Positions 42,572-52,062 are shown, counted from the first letter of the stretch. The stretch is DNA of 64,000 nucleotides from Catellatospora sichuanensis (GCF_007483665.1 NZ_ML660189.1:1-64000); one strand, 5' to 3'. Notes: generated by a model from the sequence alone, not told the origin. Translations and numbers: made by a program.

Positions 42572-42705
42572 GGCTTCTCCTCGCCGTTCCGGATGCCCCG
42601 TTGACCAACGAGCCGAAGCCGCATCCGCACCGTCTTCGCTGCTCATCGCTCCGCCTGCGGTCGGGGTGGGGCGGGCCGGGCCGTCGGCCGGGCTCGCTGC
42701 GCGCG

Positions 42706-42908
42706 CGCTCATCGCGCCGCCTCCGGCGTCGCGATGAGCCAAACGGCGCCCATGATTCGCTCGCTCCGCTCGCTCATCGCGCCGCCTCCGGCGTCGCGAT
42801 GAGCCAAACGGCGCCCATGATTCGCTCGCTCCGCTCGCTCATCGCGCCGCCTCCGGCGTCGTGATGAGCCAAACGGCGCCCATGATTCGCTCGCTCCGCT
42901 CGCTCATC
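42706..42908. repeat. 65-base tandem repeat, three copies, between glgB and the GT4 gene
   Basis: Units begin at 42706, 42771 and 42836, with a fourth start at 42901-42908. Units 1 and 2 are identical; unit 3 differs at 42862. On the minus strand every unit reads ATGAGCGAGCGGAGCGAGCG, a start codon followed by Ser-Glu-Arg-type codons. The stop codon of the GT4 gene (42904-42906) is inside the last partial unit. A degenerate unit may precede at 42640-42660. The rest of the 332-base gap (42572-42903) holds only the glgB leader. Confidence 0.92.
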
Positions 42909-44244
42909 GGAGCAGGTTTCCGTCAGGGACGATGATCTGAGGGCGTTCACCACCGGTCTGCTCGGCCAGGCGTTCGGCCTGGAAGGCGGGTTCCTGCGCG
43001 ATGGCGCTGCGGTAGGTCTGCACGGTGCTGGCCGCGATGGTCTGCCAGCCGTACCGCTTGGACACCATGGTCAGCGCGCGCTTGGCGATCTGCTTGGCCT
43101 TGACCGGCTCGGCGAGCAGCGTGCCCACGGCGCCGGCGAGGGCCTCGGGGTTGCTGTGCGGGAAGGTCATGCCGGTCACGCCGGGTTCGACGATCTCGGC
43201 CAGGCCGCCGGTGTCGGCGACGGCCAGCGGCGCGCCGGCCGCGGCGGCCTCCAGTGCGACCATGCCGAACGGCTCGTACAGCGAGGGCACCACGGTGGCA
43301 TCGGTCGCCGCGAGCACGGCGGGCAGCTCGCGCTCGGACAGGAAGCCGATGAAGCTGACCTGCTTCTCGATCTTCAGGGCGTGTGTCGCCTCGACCAGCT
43401 GCTCGCGGTAGGGGCCGTCGCCGGCGATGACCACCCGCAAGCCCGGGTGCTCGTCGGCCAGCTGCGGCACCGCGTCGACCAGGTGCTGCACGCCCTTCTC
43501 GTACACCAGCCGCCCGGCGAAGCCGACCAGCGGGCCGTCGCCGGCGAACCGGGAGCGCGCCTCGCGGACCGCCTGCACGGGAGCCTTCCAGACCCGGCCG
43601 TCGACGCCGTTGGGAATGACGTCGACCTTGCCGATGGGCAGGTTGAGCAGCCGGGTGACCTCCCAGCGCATGTACTCCGAGCAGACCAGCACCCGGCAGG
43701 CGCGGTGGCCGAGCCACCACTCGACGGAGTGGATGCTCTTGTTCAGGTCCTCCGGCAGCCAGCCCTGGTGCCGACCGGCCTCGGTGGCGTGGATGGTGGC
43801 GACCAGGGGGCGGCCCAGGTGCTCGGCCAGCGTCACCGCGGTGTGCGTGACCAGCCAGTCGTGGCCGTGGATCACGTCGTAGTCGTCGGCCTCGGCGGCC
43901 CGCAGCGCGGCCCGGGTGAGGGTGTGGTTGAACGCCATCGTCCACGCCAGCAGCGTCGGGGTGGCGAGCGGGAACAGCGGCGGGTCCTCGGGCGCGCGGA
44001 CGATGCGCACTCCTTGCAGCCCTGGCATCGGCGGGGGAGCGTACTCCTCCAGCGGGGCGCCGGGTGCGTGCCGGGTGACGACGGTGACGTGGTGACCGGC
44101 CATCACCAGCGAATTGGCCAGCGCATGCACGTGCCGGCCGAGGCCGCCGACCACAACCGGCGGGTATTCCCAGGAAAGCATCATGATCCGCAGCGGCTTC
44201 GATGCCGTCGGCAGACCCGATGGGACGGGAAGGTTCATGGTCAT
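42904..44244 (-). CDS. GT4-family glycosyltransferase, glycogen-synthase-like
   Basis: The 446-residue GT-B fold enzyme begins with LRIMMLSWEYPPVVVGGLGRH, the Gly-rich donor loop seen in GT4 glycogen/starch synthases, followed by HDWLVTHTAVTLAE, a central VDVIPNGVDGRVW, the donor-binding FAGRLVYEKGVQHLVDAVPQL and the retaining-transferase EX7E motif PSLYEPFGMVALEAAAAGAP. It most likely extends an alpha-1,4-glucan (or makes maltose-1-phosphate, as GlgM does) from ADP- or UDP-glucose; sequence alone does not decide. AGGGGG five bases before ATG 44242-44244 sets the start. Clustering with glgB, a debranching enzyme and a GH63-like glucosidase supports a role in glycogen. Confidence 0.88.
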   Translation of the reverse strand: MTMNLPVPSGLPTASKPLRIMMLSWEYPPVVVGGLGRHVHALANSLVMAGHHVTVVTRHAPGAPLEEYAPPPMPGLQGVRIVRAPEDPPLFPLATPTLLAWTMAFNHTLTRAALRAAEADDYDVIHGHDWLVTHTAVTLAEHLGRPLVATIHATEAGRHQGWLPEDLNKSIHSVEWWLGHRACRVLVCSEYMRWEVTRLLNLPIGKVDVIPNGVDGRVWKAPVQAVREARSRFAGDGPLVGFAGRLVYEKGVQHLVDAVPQLADEHPGLRVVIAGDGPYREQLVEATHALKIEKQVSFIGFLSERELPAVLAATDATVVPSLYEPFGMVALEAAAAGAPLAVADTGGLAEIVEPGVTGMTFPHSNPEALAGAVGTLLAEPVKAKQIAKRALTMVSKRYGWQTIAASTVQTYRSAIAQEPAFQAERLAEQTGGERPQIIVPDGNLLR

Positions 44245-44385
44245 GCGGCCCCCTCGCAGCGACTCCCGGGCATACGGAACCAGGCACCGGACACTCGATG
44301 CCGCGTACGCCTTTGGGGTTGTACAAAGTCTGACTGAAACCAATTTCGAGCTGGGGACCTTGTGTTTCGTGTCTGTTACGCTCTG

Positions 44386-46353
44386 CTACTGGTCGGTAGA
44401 CGTGACGTGAATTCTCCATGTCTCGGCCACGCTCCACGCCTGGAACGGGCAGCCGGTGGCCCGGTGCGGGGCGTCGCCGTCGGCGGTCTCGCTGACCGAG
44501 CCGAGACCGAAGTCACCCAGATGTGCGAGCAGCCCGGTCAGCACCTCGCGGGTCGGCAGCCCGGCCCGGCGCCGGGCGTCGCCCAGCGGGCCGATCAGCC
44601 ACGGCCACACCGTGCCCTGGTGGTAGGCGAGGTCGCGGTCGCGCAGCGGGCCGCCGTGCACCGCCCGGTATGCCGGGTCGGCCGGGTCGAGGCTGCGCGG
44701 CCCGAGCGGGGTGAGCAGGGCGTCGGTGATCCGGTGCAGCACCACCGGGTCCGGCTCCATCGGGGCGTACGGCAGCGAGTAAGCCAGCAGCTGGTTCGGC
44801 CGCAGGGCGGCGTCGTCGGGATCGATCACGTCGTAGAGGTGCCCGCCCGGTGCGGGGAAGCGCCGCCGGAACGCCGCCTCCGTCACCGCGTGCCGCCGCC
44901 GCACGTCGTCGCTGTGCCGCCCGGCCCGGTCACGCAGCGCGGCCAGCGCCGCCAGCCCGTTGCACCACAGTGCGTTGATGTCGACGGCCTTGCCCGCGCG
45001 CTGGGTCACCCCCATCCCGTCGACGCGGGCGTCCATCCAGGTCAGCGCCTCACCGTCGGCGCCCTGCACGAGCAGCCCGTCGCTCTCGTCCACCTTGATC
45101 CCGTAGCGGGTGCCGCGCAGGTGCGCCGCCAGCACCTCGTCCAGCGCGGGCACCAGCTCCGCGGCGAGGTCGTCGTCGTCGCTCGCGCGCACGTGCCGGT
45201 CGATCGCGTGCAGGAACCACAGGGTCGCGTCCGCGGTGTTGTAGCCGACCGCGCCGCCGTCGGCGGTGTTGGCCAGCATGCCTTCCGACAGTGTCGCCGC
45301 GTACGCCCGCAGCAGCGCCCGCCCCTGCTCCGCCCGCCCGGTGGCCAGGAACAGCCCCTCGTACGAGGTCATCGTGTCGCGTGACCACGCGCCGAACCAC
45401 GGGTAACCCGCCACCACGTCCGGCCCGGTGGCGGTGGTGACCACGAACGCGTCCGCGGCCAGGATCAGCTCCGCGGCGTCGGCGTCGGCCGCACCGGCGG
45501 TCAGTGCCCGGCGTCGGGCGCGCTCCGCGTCCACGATCGTCGCGCCCGGTGGCGGCTCGACGCCCAGGTCACCGGCCCAGGCGGTCACCTCCAAGGCGTC
45601 GCCCGGCTCGGTCAGCGTCGCGGTGAACCGGCCCGCCAGCAGCAGATCCTCGTTCGGCACGTAGCCGCGTGCGGCCTCCATCCGGTGGTGCACGCCGAGC
45701 AGCCAGGTCCCGTCGGGAGCCCAGACGGCGTCGGCGGCCCGATCGGCCCACGGCCGGGTGTCGGGCGGTCCGGCGGGCGCCGACGCGGGACGGCCGCCAG
45801 GCGAGAGGCGACCGCGCAGCCGGTACGCGCCGGCGACGACCGCGCCCCCGGCGACCTCGTGCACCGGCAGGTCACCGGCCTGACGCTCGCCGTGCTGGTC
45901 GCGCCACGTGCACAGGGCCTCCAGGGACAGCTCCACCGGGCCGCCGCTCACCAGCCGGTCCACGACCGCCACGCACGGGGAGCCGTGGCGCATCGCGAGC
46001 GTGCGCTCCAGCACCGTCGCGCCGATCCGCCAGCGCCACCGGGGCAGCCCGTCGACCAGGGCGAACTCCTCCAGCAGGAGGTGTCCCTGCGGGGCGATCG
46101 TGCCGTCGGCCCACTCGTGGCTGCCCAGCCGCACGATCCGGCCGCCGGGCAGGCGTACCACCGGATCGAGCGCGGCCAGGCCCACGTGCCGGGCCGCCGG
46201 CGAGTCGCCGGCGACGACCAGCAGCGCGTGGTAGCGCCGGGTCCGCAGCCCGCTCACCGTGCCCATCGCGTAGCCGCCGCGCCCATCGGCCACCAGCCAC
46301 TCCCGCGCCGCGCCGAGTGCCAGATCGCCGGTTACCTGCGTCCCGAATCGCAT
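44386..46353 (-). CDS. Glycogen debranching enzyme (amylo-alpha-1,6-glucosidase, GH133 type)
   Basis: The 655-residue protein has an N-terminal beta-sandwich (about 1-270: REWLVADGRGGYAMGTVSGLRTRRYHALLV) and a C-terminal (alpha/alpha)6 barrel (about 290-650) with AGYPWFGAWSRDTMTSYEGLFLATG, TLWFLHAIDRH, WMDARVDGMGVTQRAGKAVDINALWCNGLAALA and YHQGTVWPWLIGPL, the archaeal-type debranching signature. It removes alpha-1,6 branch stubs of glycogen; RDTM and WMDA contain the acidic residues expected at the active site. It is transcribed in the same direction as the GT4 and glgB genes but separated from them by 141 bases that probably hold a promoter. The 260 bases upstream face the divergent glucosidase gene. 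Confidence 0.93.
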   Translation of the reverse strand: MRFGTQVTGDLALGAAREWLVADGRGGYAMGTVSGLRTRRYHALLVVAGDSPAARHVGLAALDPVVRLPGGRIVRLGSHEWADGTIAPQGHLLLEEFALVDGLPRWRWRIGATVLERTLAMRHGSPCVAVVDRLVSGGPVELSLEALCTWRDQHGERQAGDLPVHEVAGGAVVAGAYRLRGRLSPGGRPASAPAGPPDTRPWADRAADAVWAPDGTWLLGVHHRMEAARGYVPNEDLLLAGRFTATLTEPGDALEVTAWAGDLGVEPPPGATIVDAERARRRALTAGAADADAAELILAADAFVVTTATGPDVVAGYPWFGAWSRDTMTSYEGLFLATGRAEQGRALLRAYAATLSEGMLANTADGGAVGYNTADATLWFLHAIDRHVRASDDDDLAAELVPALDEVLAAHLRGTRYGIKVDESDGLLVQGADGEALTWMDARVDGMGVTQRAGKAVDINALWCNGLAALAALRDRAGRHSDDVRRRHAVTEAAFRRRFPAPGGHLYDVIDPDDAALRPNQLLAYSLPYAPMEPDPVVLHRITDALLTPLGPRSLDPADPAYRAVHGGPLRDRDLAYHQGTVWPWLIGPLGDARRRAGLPTREVLTGLLAHLGDFGLGSVSETADGDAPHRATGCPFQAWSVAETWRIHVTSTDQ

Positions 46354-46477
46354 GCAGCAACTCTGCCAAAAAACCGGGGCAATCGGGATGGTGATCGCGC
46401 GACTCCGCCAAAGTTACGCAGACGTGTAACAGAGGCAGGAGACAATCACGGGGTGGGCGAGCAGAGCGGGGATCGTG

Positions 46478-46612
46478 TGAGCGAGCGCAGCGAGCGAACC
46501 GGATGGCACGGGTTCAACGCGGGTGACGAGCGTAGCGAGGAGCACGTGCGCGAGCGCAGCGAGCGGACCCATGGGCTCGGGCCCGCGGGTGACGAGCGTA
46601 GCGAGGAGCACG
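46478..46612. repeat. SER-type interspersed repeat upstream of the GH63-like gene
   Basis: GTGAGCGAGCGCAGCGAGCG begins at 46478 and a similar GCGAGCGCAGCGAGCG block near 46549. Between and after them GGGTGACGAGCGTAGCGAGG occurs at 46521 and 46587 (66-base period). The GAGCGAGCG(C/G)AGCGAGCG core is shared with the 65-base repeat at 42706-42908. The last block contains the GAGGAG that serves as ribosome site for the next gene. Confidence 0.85.
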
Positions 46613-46613
46613 C

Positions 46614-49265
46614 GTGACTGACGCGGAGCGCAGGCGCTTGGCCGATGCGGACGCCGGGGCGGAGCCCTGGCGGATGTGGGGGCCCTACCTCTCCGAGCGG
46701 GCCTGGGGCACCGTGCGCGAGGACTACAGCGAGCACGGCACGGCCTGGGAGTACTTCCCGCACGACCACGCCCGCTCCCGCGCGTTCCGCTGGAACGAGG
46801 ACGGGCTGGCCGGCATCTGCGACGAGCGGCAGACCTTCTGCTTCGGCCTCGGCCTGTGGAACGGCGCCGACCCGATCCTCAAGGAGCGCATCTTCGGGCT
46901 GACCGGCAACGAGGGCAACCACGGCGAGGACGCCAAGGAGTACTGGTGGTACACCGACTCCACGCCGACGCACTCGTGGATGTCGTGGCGCTACCACTAC
47001 CCGCAGCGCGAGTTCCCGTACTCCGAGCTGGTCGCGGTCAACCGGCAGCTGGACCGCTCCGAGCCGGAGTACGAGCTGGCCGACACCGGCGTCTTCGCCG
47101 ACGACCGCTACTGGGTGGTCACCGTCGACTACGCCAAGGCCTCGCCGACCGACATGTGCATGCTCGTCTCGGTGACCAACCGGGGCGCGGACCCGGCGAC
47201 CCTGCACGTGCTGCCCACGCTGTGGTTCCGCAACACCTGGTCGTGGGGCCTGCCGGGCCGTGACGACAAGCCGGAGATCGTCGCGGACCGGGTCGGCGGC
47301 GGCGGCGAGCTGCAGGCTCGGCACCGCATCCTGGGTCGGCTGATGCTCCAGGGCGACGGTGTGCCCGAGCCGCTGGCCTGCGACAACGAGACCAACGCGG
47401 CGCGGCTGTGGGGCTACGAGGAGACACCCGACTACCCGAAGGACGCCATCGCCGACCACGTGGTGCACGGGCTGCCGACGGTCAACCCGGAGCGCACCGG
47501 CACCAAGGCCGCGCTGCACTACGTGCTGACCGTGCAGCCGGGCGAGACGGCGCAGATCCGGCTGCGGTTGACGCAGATCGCCGCGCCGGGCGGCAAGGAG
47601 CGTCCGGTGCCCTCGCTGGGTGTGGAGTACGACCAGGTCATGGCCGCGCGCAAGACCGAGGCCGACCAGTACTTCGGCTGGCTGGTCCCGCCGGGCACCC
47701 CGCCCGCGCAGGCGCAGGTCGTGCGCGAGGCCGTCGCCGGGCTGATGTGGGGCAAGCAGTTCTACCACTACGACGTGGCCCGCTGGCTGGACGGCGACCC
47801 GGCCTCGCCGGCACCGCCGGACGGCCGCCGGTTCGGGCGCAACAGCGCCTGGCGGCACATGACCAGCTTCGACGTCATCTCCATGCCGGACCCGTGGGAG
47901 TACCCCTGGTACGCCGCCTGGGACCTGGCCTTCCACTGCGTCGCGCTGGCCCGGGTGGACCCGCACTTCGCCAAGGAGCAGATCCTGCTCCTGCTGCGGG
48001 ACTGGTACCTGCACCCCAACGGGCAGATCCCGGCGTACGAGTGGGCGTTCGGCGACGTCAACCCGCCCGTGCACGCCTGGGCCGCGCTGCGCGTGTTCGA
48101 GATCGACGGCGGCCGCGACTACGCGTTCCTGGCCCGCGTCATGCACAAGCTGCTGCTCAACTTCACCTGGTGGGTCAACCGCAAGGACACCGGCGGCAAC
48201 AACCTGTTCGAGGGCGGCTTCCTCGGCCTGGACAACGTCGGCCCGTTCGACCGCTCGGCGTCGCTGCCCGTGCCCGGTGTGCTGGAGCAGTCCGACGGCA
48301 CCGCCTGGATGGCGATGTACGCCCTCAACCTGCTGGAGATCTCGCTGGTGCTGGCCACCCACGACCGGGTGTGGACCGACATAGCGACCAAGTTCCTGGA
48401 GCACTTCGCGTACATCGCCAACGCCGCCTCCCACCAGGGATTGTGGGACGACGAGGACGGCTTCTTCTACGACCTGCTGCGGCGCACCGACGGGCGGGAG
48501 GTGCCGCTGAAGGTGCGCTCGGTCGTCGGCCTGCTGCCGCTGTGCGCGACGACCACGCTCAGCTCGGTGACGCTGGTCCGGCTGCCGGAGATCGCGGCGC
48601 GGCTGCGCTGGTTCCTGACCAACCGGCCCGAGTTCACCGAGGTCGTCGGGTCACGACGGATCTCCGACGGCGGGCAGCAGCAGCGCCTGCTCGCGGTGGT
48701 CGGGCCGGAGCAGCTGCGGCGCATCCTGAGCCGGATGCTGGACACCGAGGAGTTCCTGTCCGACTACGGGCTGCGCACGCTGTCGCGTGCGCACCTGGCC
48801 AAGCCGTACACGATCCGGCTCGGCGGGCACGACTACACCGTGGGGTACGAGCCGGCGGAGTCGGCGAACGGGCTGTTCGGCGGGAACTCCAACTGGCGCG
48901 GGCCGATCTGGTTCCCGACGAACTACCTGCTCATCGAGGGCATCCGGCACTACGCCCGGTTCTTCCACGACGACCTGCTGGTGGAGTATCCGACCCGGTC
49001 CGGCCAGAAGCTGACCCTGGACCAGATCGCCGACGACCTCTCCGACCGGCTCATCGCCCTGTTCCTGCCCGACAAGAACGGCAACCGGCCCTACCTGCCG
49101 AAACATCCGCTGCTCAGCGACCATCCGGACTGGACCGCCCACCTCACGTTCCCCGAGTTCTTCCACGGCGACAACGGCATGGGCATGGGCGCGACCCACC
49201 AGTGCGGCTGGACCGCCCTGGTCCTCGACCTCATCCTCACTCGCAACCGCCCCACCCACCGCTGA
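46614..49265 (+). CDS. GH63/MGH1-like alpha-glucosidase
   Basis: The 883-residue intracellular protein is of the large glucosidase family in Actinobacteria and cyanobacteria often annotated as mannosyl-oligosaccharide glucosidase or mannosylglycerate-hydrolase-like (GH63 clan). The N-terminal beta domain (about 1-290, with [45 protein letters not shown]) precedes an (alpha/alpha)6 barrel (about 370-880) with [65 protein letters not shown] and [19 protein letters not shown]; acidic residues in [11 protein letters not shown] and [10 protein letters not shown] are candidate catalytic ones. The GTG start at 46614 has GAGGAG six bases upstream, supplied by the repeat. Divergent from the debranching enzyme; a joint role in alpha-glucan turnover is inferred. 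Confidence 0.88.
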   Translation: MTDAERRRLADADAGAEPWRMWGPYLSERAWGTVREDYSEHGTAWEYFPHDHARSRAFRWNEDGLAGICDERQTFCFGLGLWNGADPILKERIFGLTGNEGNHGEDAKEYWWYTDSTPTHSWMSWRYHYPQREFPYSELVAVNRQLDRSEPEYELADTGVFADDRYWVVTVDYAKASPTDMCMLVSVTNRGADPATLHVLPTLWFRNTWSWGLPGRDDKPEIVADRVGGGGELQARHRILGRLMLQGDGVPEPLACDNETNAARLWGYEETPDYPKDAIADHVVHGLPTVNPERTGTKAALHYVLTVQPGETAQIRLRLTQIAAPGGKERPVPSLGVEYDQVMAARKTEADQYFGWLVPPGTPPAQAQVVREAVAGLMWGKQFYHYDVARWLDGDPASPAPPDGRRFGRNSAWRHMTSFDVISMPDPWEYPWYAAWDLAFHCVALARVDPHFAKEQILLLLRDWYLHPNGQIPAYEWAFGDVNPPVHAWAALRVFEIDGGRDYAFLARVMHKLLLNFTWWVNRKDTGGNNLFEGGFLGLDNVGPFDRSASLPVPGVLEQSDGTAWMAMYALNLLEISLVLATHDRVWTDIATKFLEHFAYIANAASHQGLWDDEDGFFYDLLRRTDGREVPLKVRSVVGLLPLCATTTLSSVTLVRLPEIAARLRWFLTNRPEFTEVVGSRRISDGGQQQRLLAVVGPEQLRRILSRMLDTEEFLSDYGLRTLSRAHLAKPYTIRLGGHDYTVGYEPAESANGLFGGNSNWRGPIWFPTNYLLIEGIRHYARFFHDDLLVEYPTRSGQKLTLDQIADDLSDRLIALFLPDKNGNRPYLPKHPLLSDHPDWTAHLTFPEFFHGDNGMGMGATHQCGWTALVLDLILTRNRPTHR

Positions 49266-49286
49266 CCCCCGCCCGCGCCGGTGGCG

Positions 49287-49346
49287 GCGGTTTCGGGGAA
49301 TCTGCAGCCACCGAGCTGTCGAATCGTGCAGTTCCCCCGAAACTGC
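49287..49346. terminator. Long stem-loop (20-base arms, 20-base loop) between convergent genes
   Basis: Arms 49287-49306 and 49327-49346 (GCGGTTTCGGGG core) pair at 17 of 20 positions plus a G:U, around the loop 49307-49326. Located 21 bases after the glucosidase stop and 29 before the phosphofructokinase stop. Confidence 0.6.
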
Positions 49347-49375
49347 AGGGGTGCGCGGACGGTGCGCGGGCAGGG

Positions 49376-50704
49376 TCAGGCGAAGCGGCGGGGTTGGCCG
49401 GTGGTTTCGAGGACGGACATCCAGAGGTCGCCGGCGGGGTCGACCTGGTTGCGCTTGCTGATCGCGAGGGCTATCGGGACGTGCACGAAACGGCCGCGCC
49501 AGCGGCCGACCACCATCGCCGTGCGCCCGGCCATCGCCGCGTGCACCGCGGCGTGGGCGAGCCGGATGCAGTAGACGCTGTCGTACGGGTTGGCGGGCAC
49601 GCTGCGGATCGCGTAGCTCGGGTCGATGTACTTGAGGCTGGTCTCCATGCCGTGCTCCGCGAAGTCCTCCGCGATGCGTTTGCGCAGGTAGATACCAATG
49701 TCCTTGAGCTTGCGGTTGCCCGACTTGTCGACCTGGCCGGGCTCGTCGGACTCCAGGTACTCCTGGCCCGCGCCCTCGGCGGCGACGACCACGGCGTGCC
49801 CGCGTTCGGCGACGCGCCGCCGCAGGTGGGCGAGGAAGCCGTCGGGGCCGTCGAGTTCGAACGGCACCTCGGGGATGAGCACGTAGTCGGCGTCGTTGTT
49901 GGCCAGTGCCGCGTAGCAGGCGATGAAGCCGGAGTGGCGGCCCATGACCTGCACCAGGCCGACCCCGTTGGGCACCGCGCGGGCCTCGACGTGGGCGCTG
50001 CGCAGTGACTCGGTCGCCTTGGAGAAGGCGGTCTGGAAGCCGAAGCTCTGGTCGATGTACGGGATGTCGTTGTCGATGGTCTTCGGCACGCCGATCACAG
50101 CGATCTTCAGGCCGCGCTCCTTGACCACGTCGGCGATGGTCAGCGCGCCGCGCATGGAGCCGTCGCCGCCAATGACGAAGAGCACGTTGATGCTCATCGA
50201 CTCCAGGCAGTCGACGATCTCGTACGGGTCCTGGCTGCCCCGCGAGGTGCCCAGGATGGTGCCGCCGTACTCGTTGACGCCGCTGACGGCCTCGGCGTCC
50301 AGGTCGATCGGCGGGTGGCCGTACTTGGCGATGAAGCCCTGGTATCCGTTGCGGAAGCCGTAGATCTTCGTGACGCCGTAGTGCGAGGTCAGCTCCAGCA
50401 CCAGGCCCCGGATGACGTCGTTGAGACCGGGGCACAGGCCGCCGCAGGTGACGATGCCGACGCGGGTCTTCGACGGCTGGAAGAATATCTTGCGGCGCGG
50501 GCCGCCGGGCTCGAAACCGGGCAGCGCGTCCAGCTTGGCCTTGCGTGCGGCGACCATGTTCACGGTGTCGTCGAACAGCACCCGGTCGTTCTCGTCGACG
50601 TAGTGCTCGGTGCTCTCGGTCTCGGCCAGCAGCGGCGCCAGCGGCGATTCGATGCGGCAGTCGCCGAGCGTGCGCACCGTCAGGTCAACGGACTCCGGAG
50701 CCAT
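49376..50704 (-). CDS. pfkA: 6-phosphofructokinase (long/plant-like clade)
   Basis: The 442-residue protein is a phosphofructokinase of the longer clade: an N-terminal extension of about 80 residues, then RVGIVTCGGLCPGLNDVIRG, GFRNGYQGF, the donor-site GGDGSMRGA (about 179-187), the substrate motif PKTIDNDIP (about 207-215) and VMGRHSGF. The Gly in GGDGS points to ATP as phosphoryl donor (PPi enzymes usually have GGDD), while the Lys in PKTIDND is otherwise common in PPi-dependent forms; this mixture is characteristic of the plant/trypanosome-like ATP-PFK group. It phosphorylates fructose-6-phosphate, the committed step of glycolysis, which suits its place beside glycogen genes. The start is ATG 50702-50704, with GGAGG six bases upstream. 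Confidence 0.93.
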   Translation of the reverse strand: MAPESVDLTVRTLGDCRIESPLAPLLAETESTEHYVDENDRVLFDDTVNMVAARKAKLDALPGFEPGGPRRKIFFQPSKTRVGIVTCGGLCPGLNDVIRGLVLELTSHYGVTKIYGFRNGYQGFIAKYGHPPIDLDAEAVSGVNEYGGTILGTSRGSQDPYEIVDCLESMSINVLFVIGGDGSMRGALTIADVVKERGLKIAVIGVPKTIDNDIPYIDQSFGFQTAFSKATESLRSAHVEARAVPNGVGLVQVMGRHSGFIACYAALANNDADYVLIPEVPFELDGPDGFLAHLRRRVAERGHAVVVAAEGAGQEYLESDEPGQVDKSGNRKLKDIGIYLRKRIAEDFAEHGMETSLKYIDPSYAIRSVPANPYDSVYCIRLAHAAVHAAMAGRTAMVVGRWRGRFVHVPIALAISKRNQVDPAGDLWMSVLETTGQPRRFA

Positions 50705-50808
50705 GGCCGTCCTCCACATGTCGCTGTCGCGGCGGGGCGAGCAGCCTATCGGGACAATGTTTCACCAGGACTCGGCTGCGCCGCCGGGTCCGGCAGATGG
50801 ATCATCGC

Positions 50809-52062
50809 TCAGAACAGCAGCCAGGTCGAGAAGAGCATGCCCATCGGCAGCGCGATGACACCCGCGACGGCGGCGAACGGCCACAGCAGGCGCGCCGGCA
50901 GGTGCCGCAGCACCAACAGCACGGGCAGCAGCAGGGTGTGCGAGCGGTACTGGGACACGCCCGGCCCGGCGATCAGCGGACCGACGAACAGCGCCACCGC
51001 GTAGATCGCGAGCCCGGCGTCGAACGGCCGCAGCCGCCCACGCCCCGAGGCGATCACCGCGGCGGCGACGGCCAGCAGCGCCAGGGCCAGCGACCACCAC
51101 AGCTCGGCGTCGGTGAACACGTGCAGCACCCAGAGCAGGTCCTGCCGCGGCTCGGCGATGGGGATCACGGACGGCTCGGTCGCCAGCTCGGCCAGCGAGT
51201 GCAGCGGGTTGTGCAGGCCGTTACCGTAGTGCTCCTGGATCATCAGGTACGCGTTCCAGTGCCCGACGGTCAGCCGGTGCACGCCGAACACCGCGCCCAG
51301 CCCGGCCAGCGGCAGCCCGCACACGGCGAGCGCGGCCCGCACTGCCGCCCACGGCCGTAGTTCACGGCGGCCGAGCAGGGTCAGCACCGCGCCGAAGCCG
51401 ATCGCGGCGACCGCGACCCCCATCGGGTATGCCGCCGCGACCAGCGCGCCGGCCAGCCCCGCGAGCGCCCATCGGCGGGCCGCGACGGCGGTCACGCAGC
51501 CGAGCAGCAGTGCACCGGCCAGCGCCATCGGGAACACGGCGTGCAGGTAGACGCCTGCGGGCAGCAGGGTCGCCAGTGCCAGGACCGCCGTGGCGACGGG
51601 CCGGGTCGCGCCCCGCAGCAGGCGCCACAGCAGCACGAACGACAGCAGCAGGCAGACCTCGGTGATGATCAGGCCGGCTTCGTACTCGCCGATTCCGGTG
51701 GGCCAGGTGAGTACGCGGATCAGACCGGGGTAGAGCGGGAACCAGCCCGCGGTGCCGCACCACGCTCCCGGCGCGAACATCGGGCCCAGGTCGGGGTCGG
51801 CGTCGCACAGGAACAGCTCGTAGCCGCGTGAGGCGACCAGCGCGTAGAGCCCCGAGTCGGCCCGGACCCGGCCGGACACCGGCAGGAACGGCTCGGACAC
51901 CAGCAACCCGGCGACCGTGTAGACCAGGTGGCTGACCAGGTATGCCAGCACCGGCGGGAGCAGCGCCGAGGCCCGGCGGCGCCAGCGCGACGGCGACGCG
52001 GGATCCCCGGGAGCGGTCGCCGGGACCCCGGGGGCGAGGACGGCGGAGGGCGCTGCGGACAT
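50809..52062 (-). CDS. GT-C mannosyltransferase-like integral membrane protein (PIG-V type)
   Basis: The 417-residue protein has about ten TM helices and begins with a Pro/Ala-rich cytoplasmic segment. The first extracytoplasmic loop carries SGLYALVASRGYELFL and APGAWCGTAGWFPLYPGLIRVLTWPTG, resembling the Asp-containing loop and FFPLYP-type motif of PIG-V/GT-C mannosyltransferases, which use polyprenyl-phosphate-mannose to glycosylate lipids or proteins on the outer face of the membrane. Substrate is unknown. It starts at ATG 52060-52062 and is followed, 105 bases later, by the phosphofructokinase start on the same strand. A palindromic repeat (copy B) lies between this gene and the FGE gene. 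Confidence 0.8.
   Translation of the reverse strand: MSAAPSAVLAPGVPATAPGDPASPSRWRRRASALLPPVLAYLVSHLVYTVAGLLVSEPFLPVSGRVRADSGLYALVASRGYELFLCDADPDLGPMFAPGAWCGTAGWFPLYPGLIRVLTWPTGIGEYEAGLIITEVCLLLSFVLLWRLLRGATRPVATAVLALATLLPAGVYLHAVFPMALAGALLLGCVTAVAARRWALAGLAGALVAAAYPMGVAVAAIGFGAVLTLLGRRELRPWAAVRAALAVCGLPLAGLGAVFGVHRLTVGHWNAYLMIQEHYGNGLHNPLHSLAELATEPSVIPIAEPRQDLLWVLHVFTDAELWWSLALALLAVAAAVIASGRGRLRPFDAGLAIYAVALFVGPLIAGPGVSQYRSHTLLLPVLLVLRHLPARLLWPFAAVAGVIALPMGMLFSTWLLF

Noticed and set aside
42706-42908. Tandem repeat considered as a CRISPR array
   Set aside because: The units are contiguous with no unique spacers and there are no cas genes nearby. The same applies to the 55-base array at 7118-7247.
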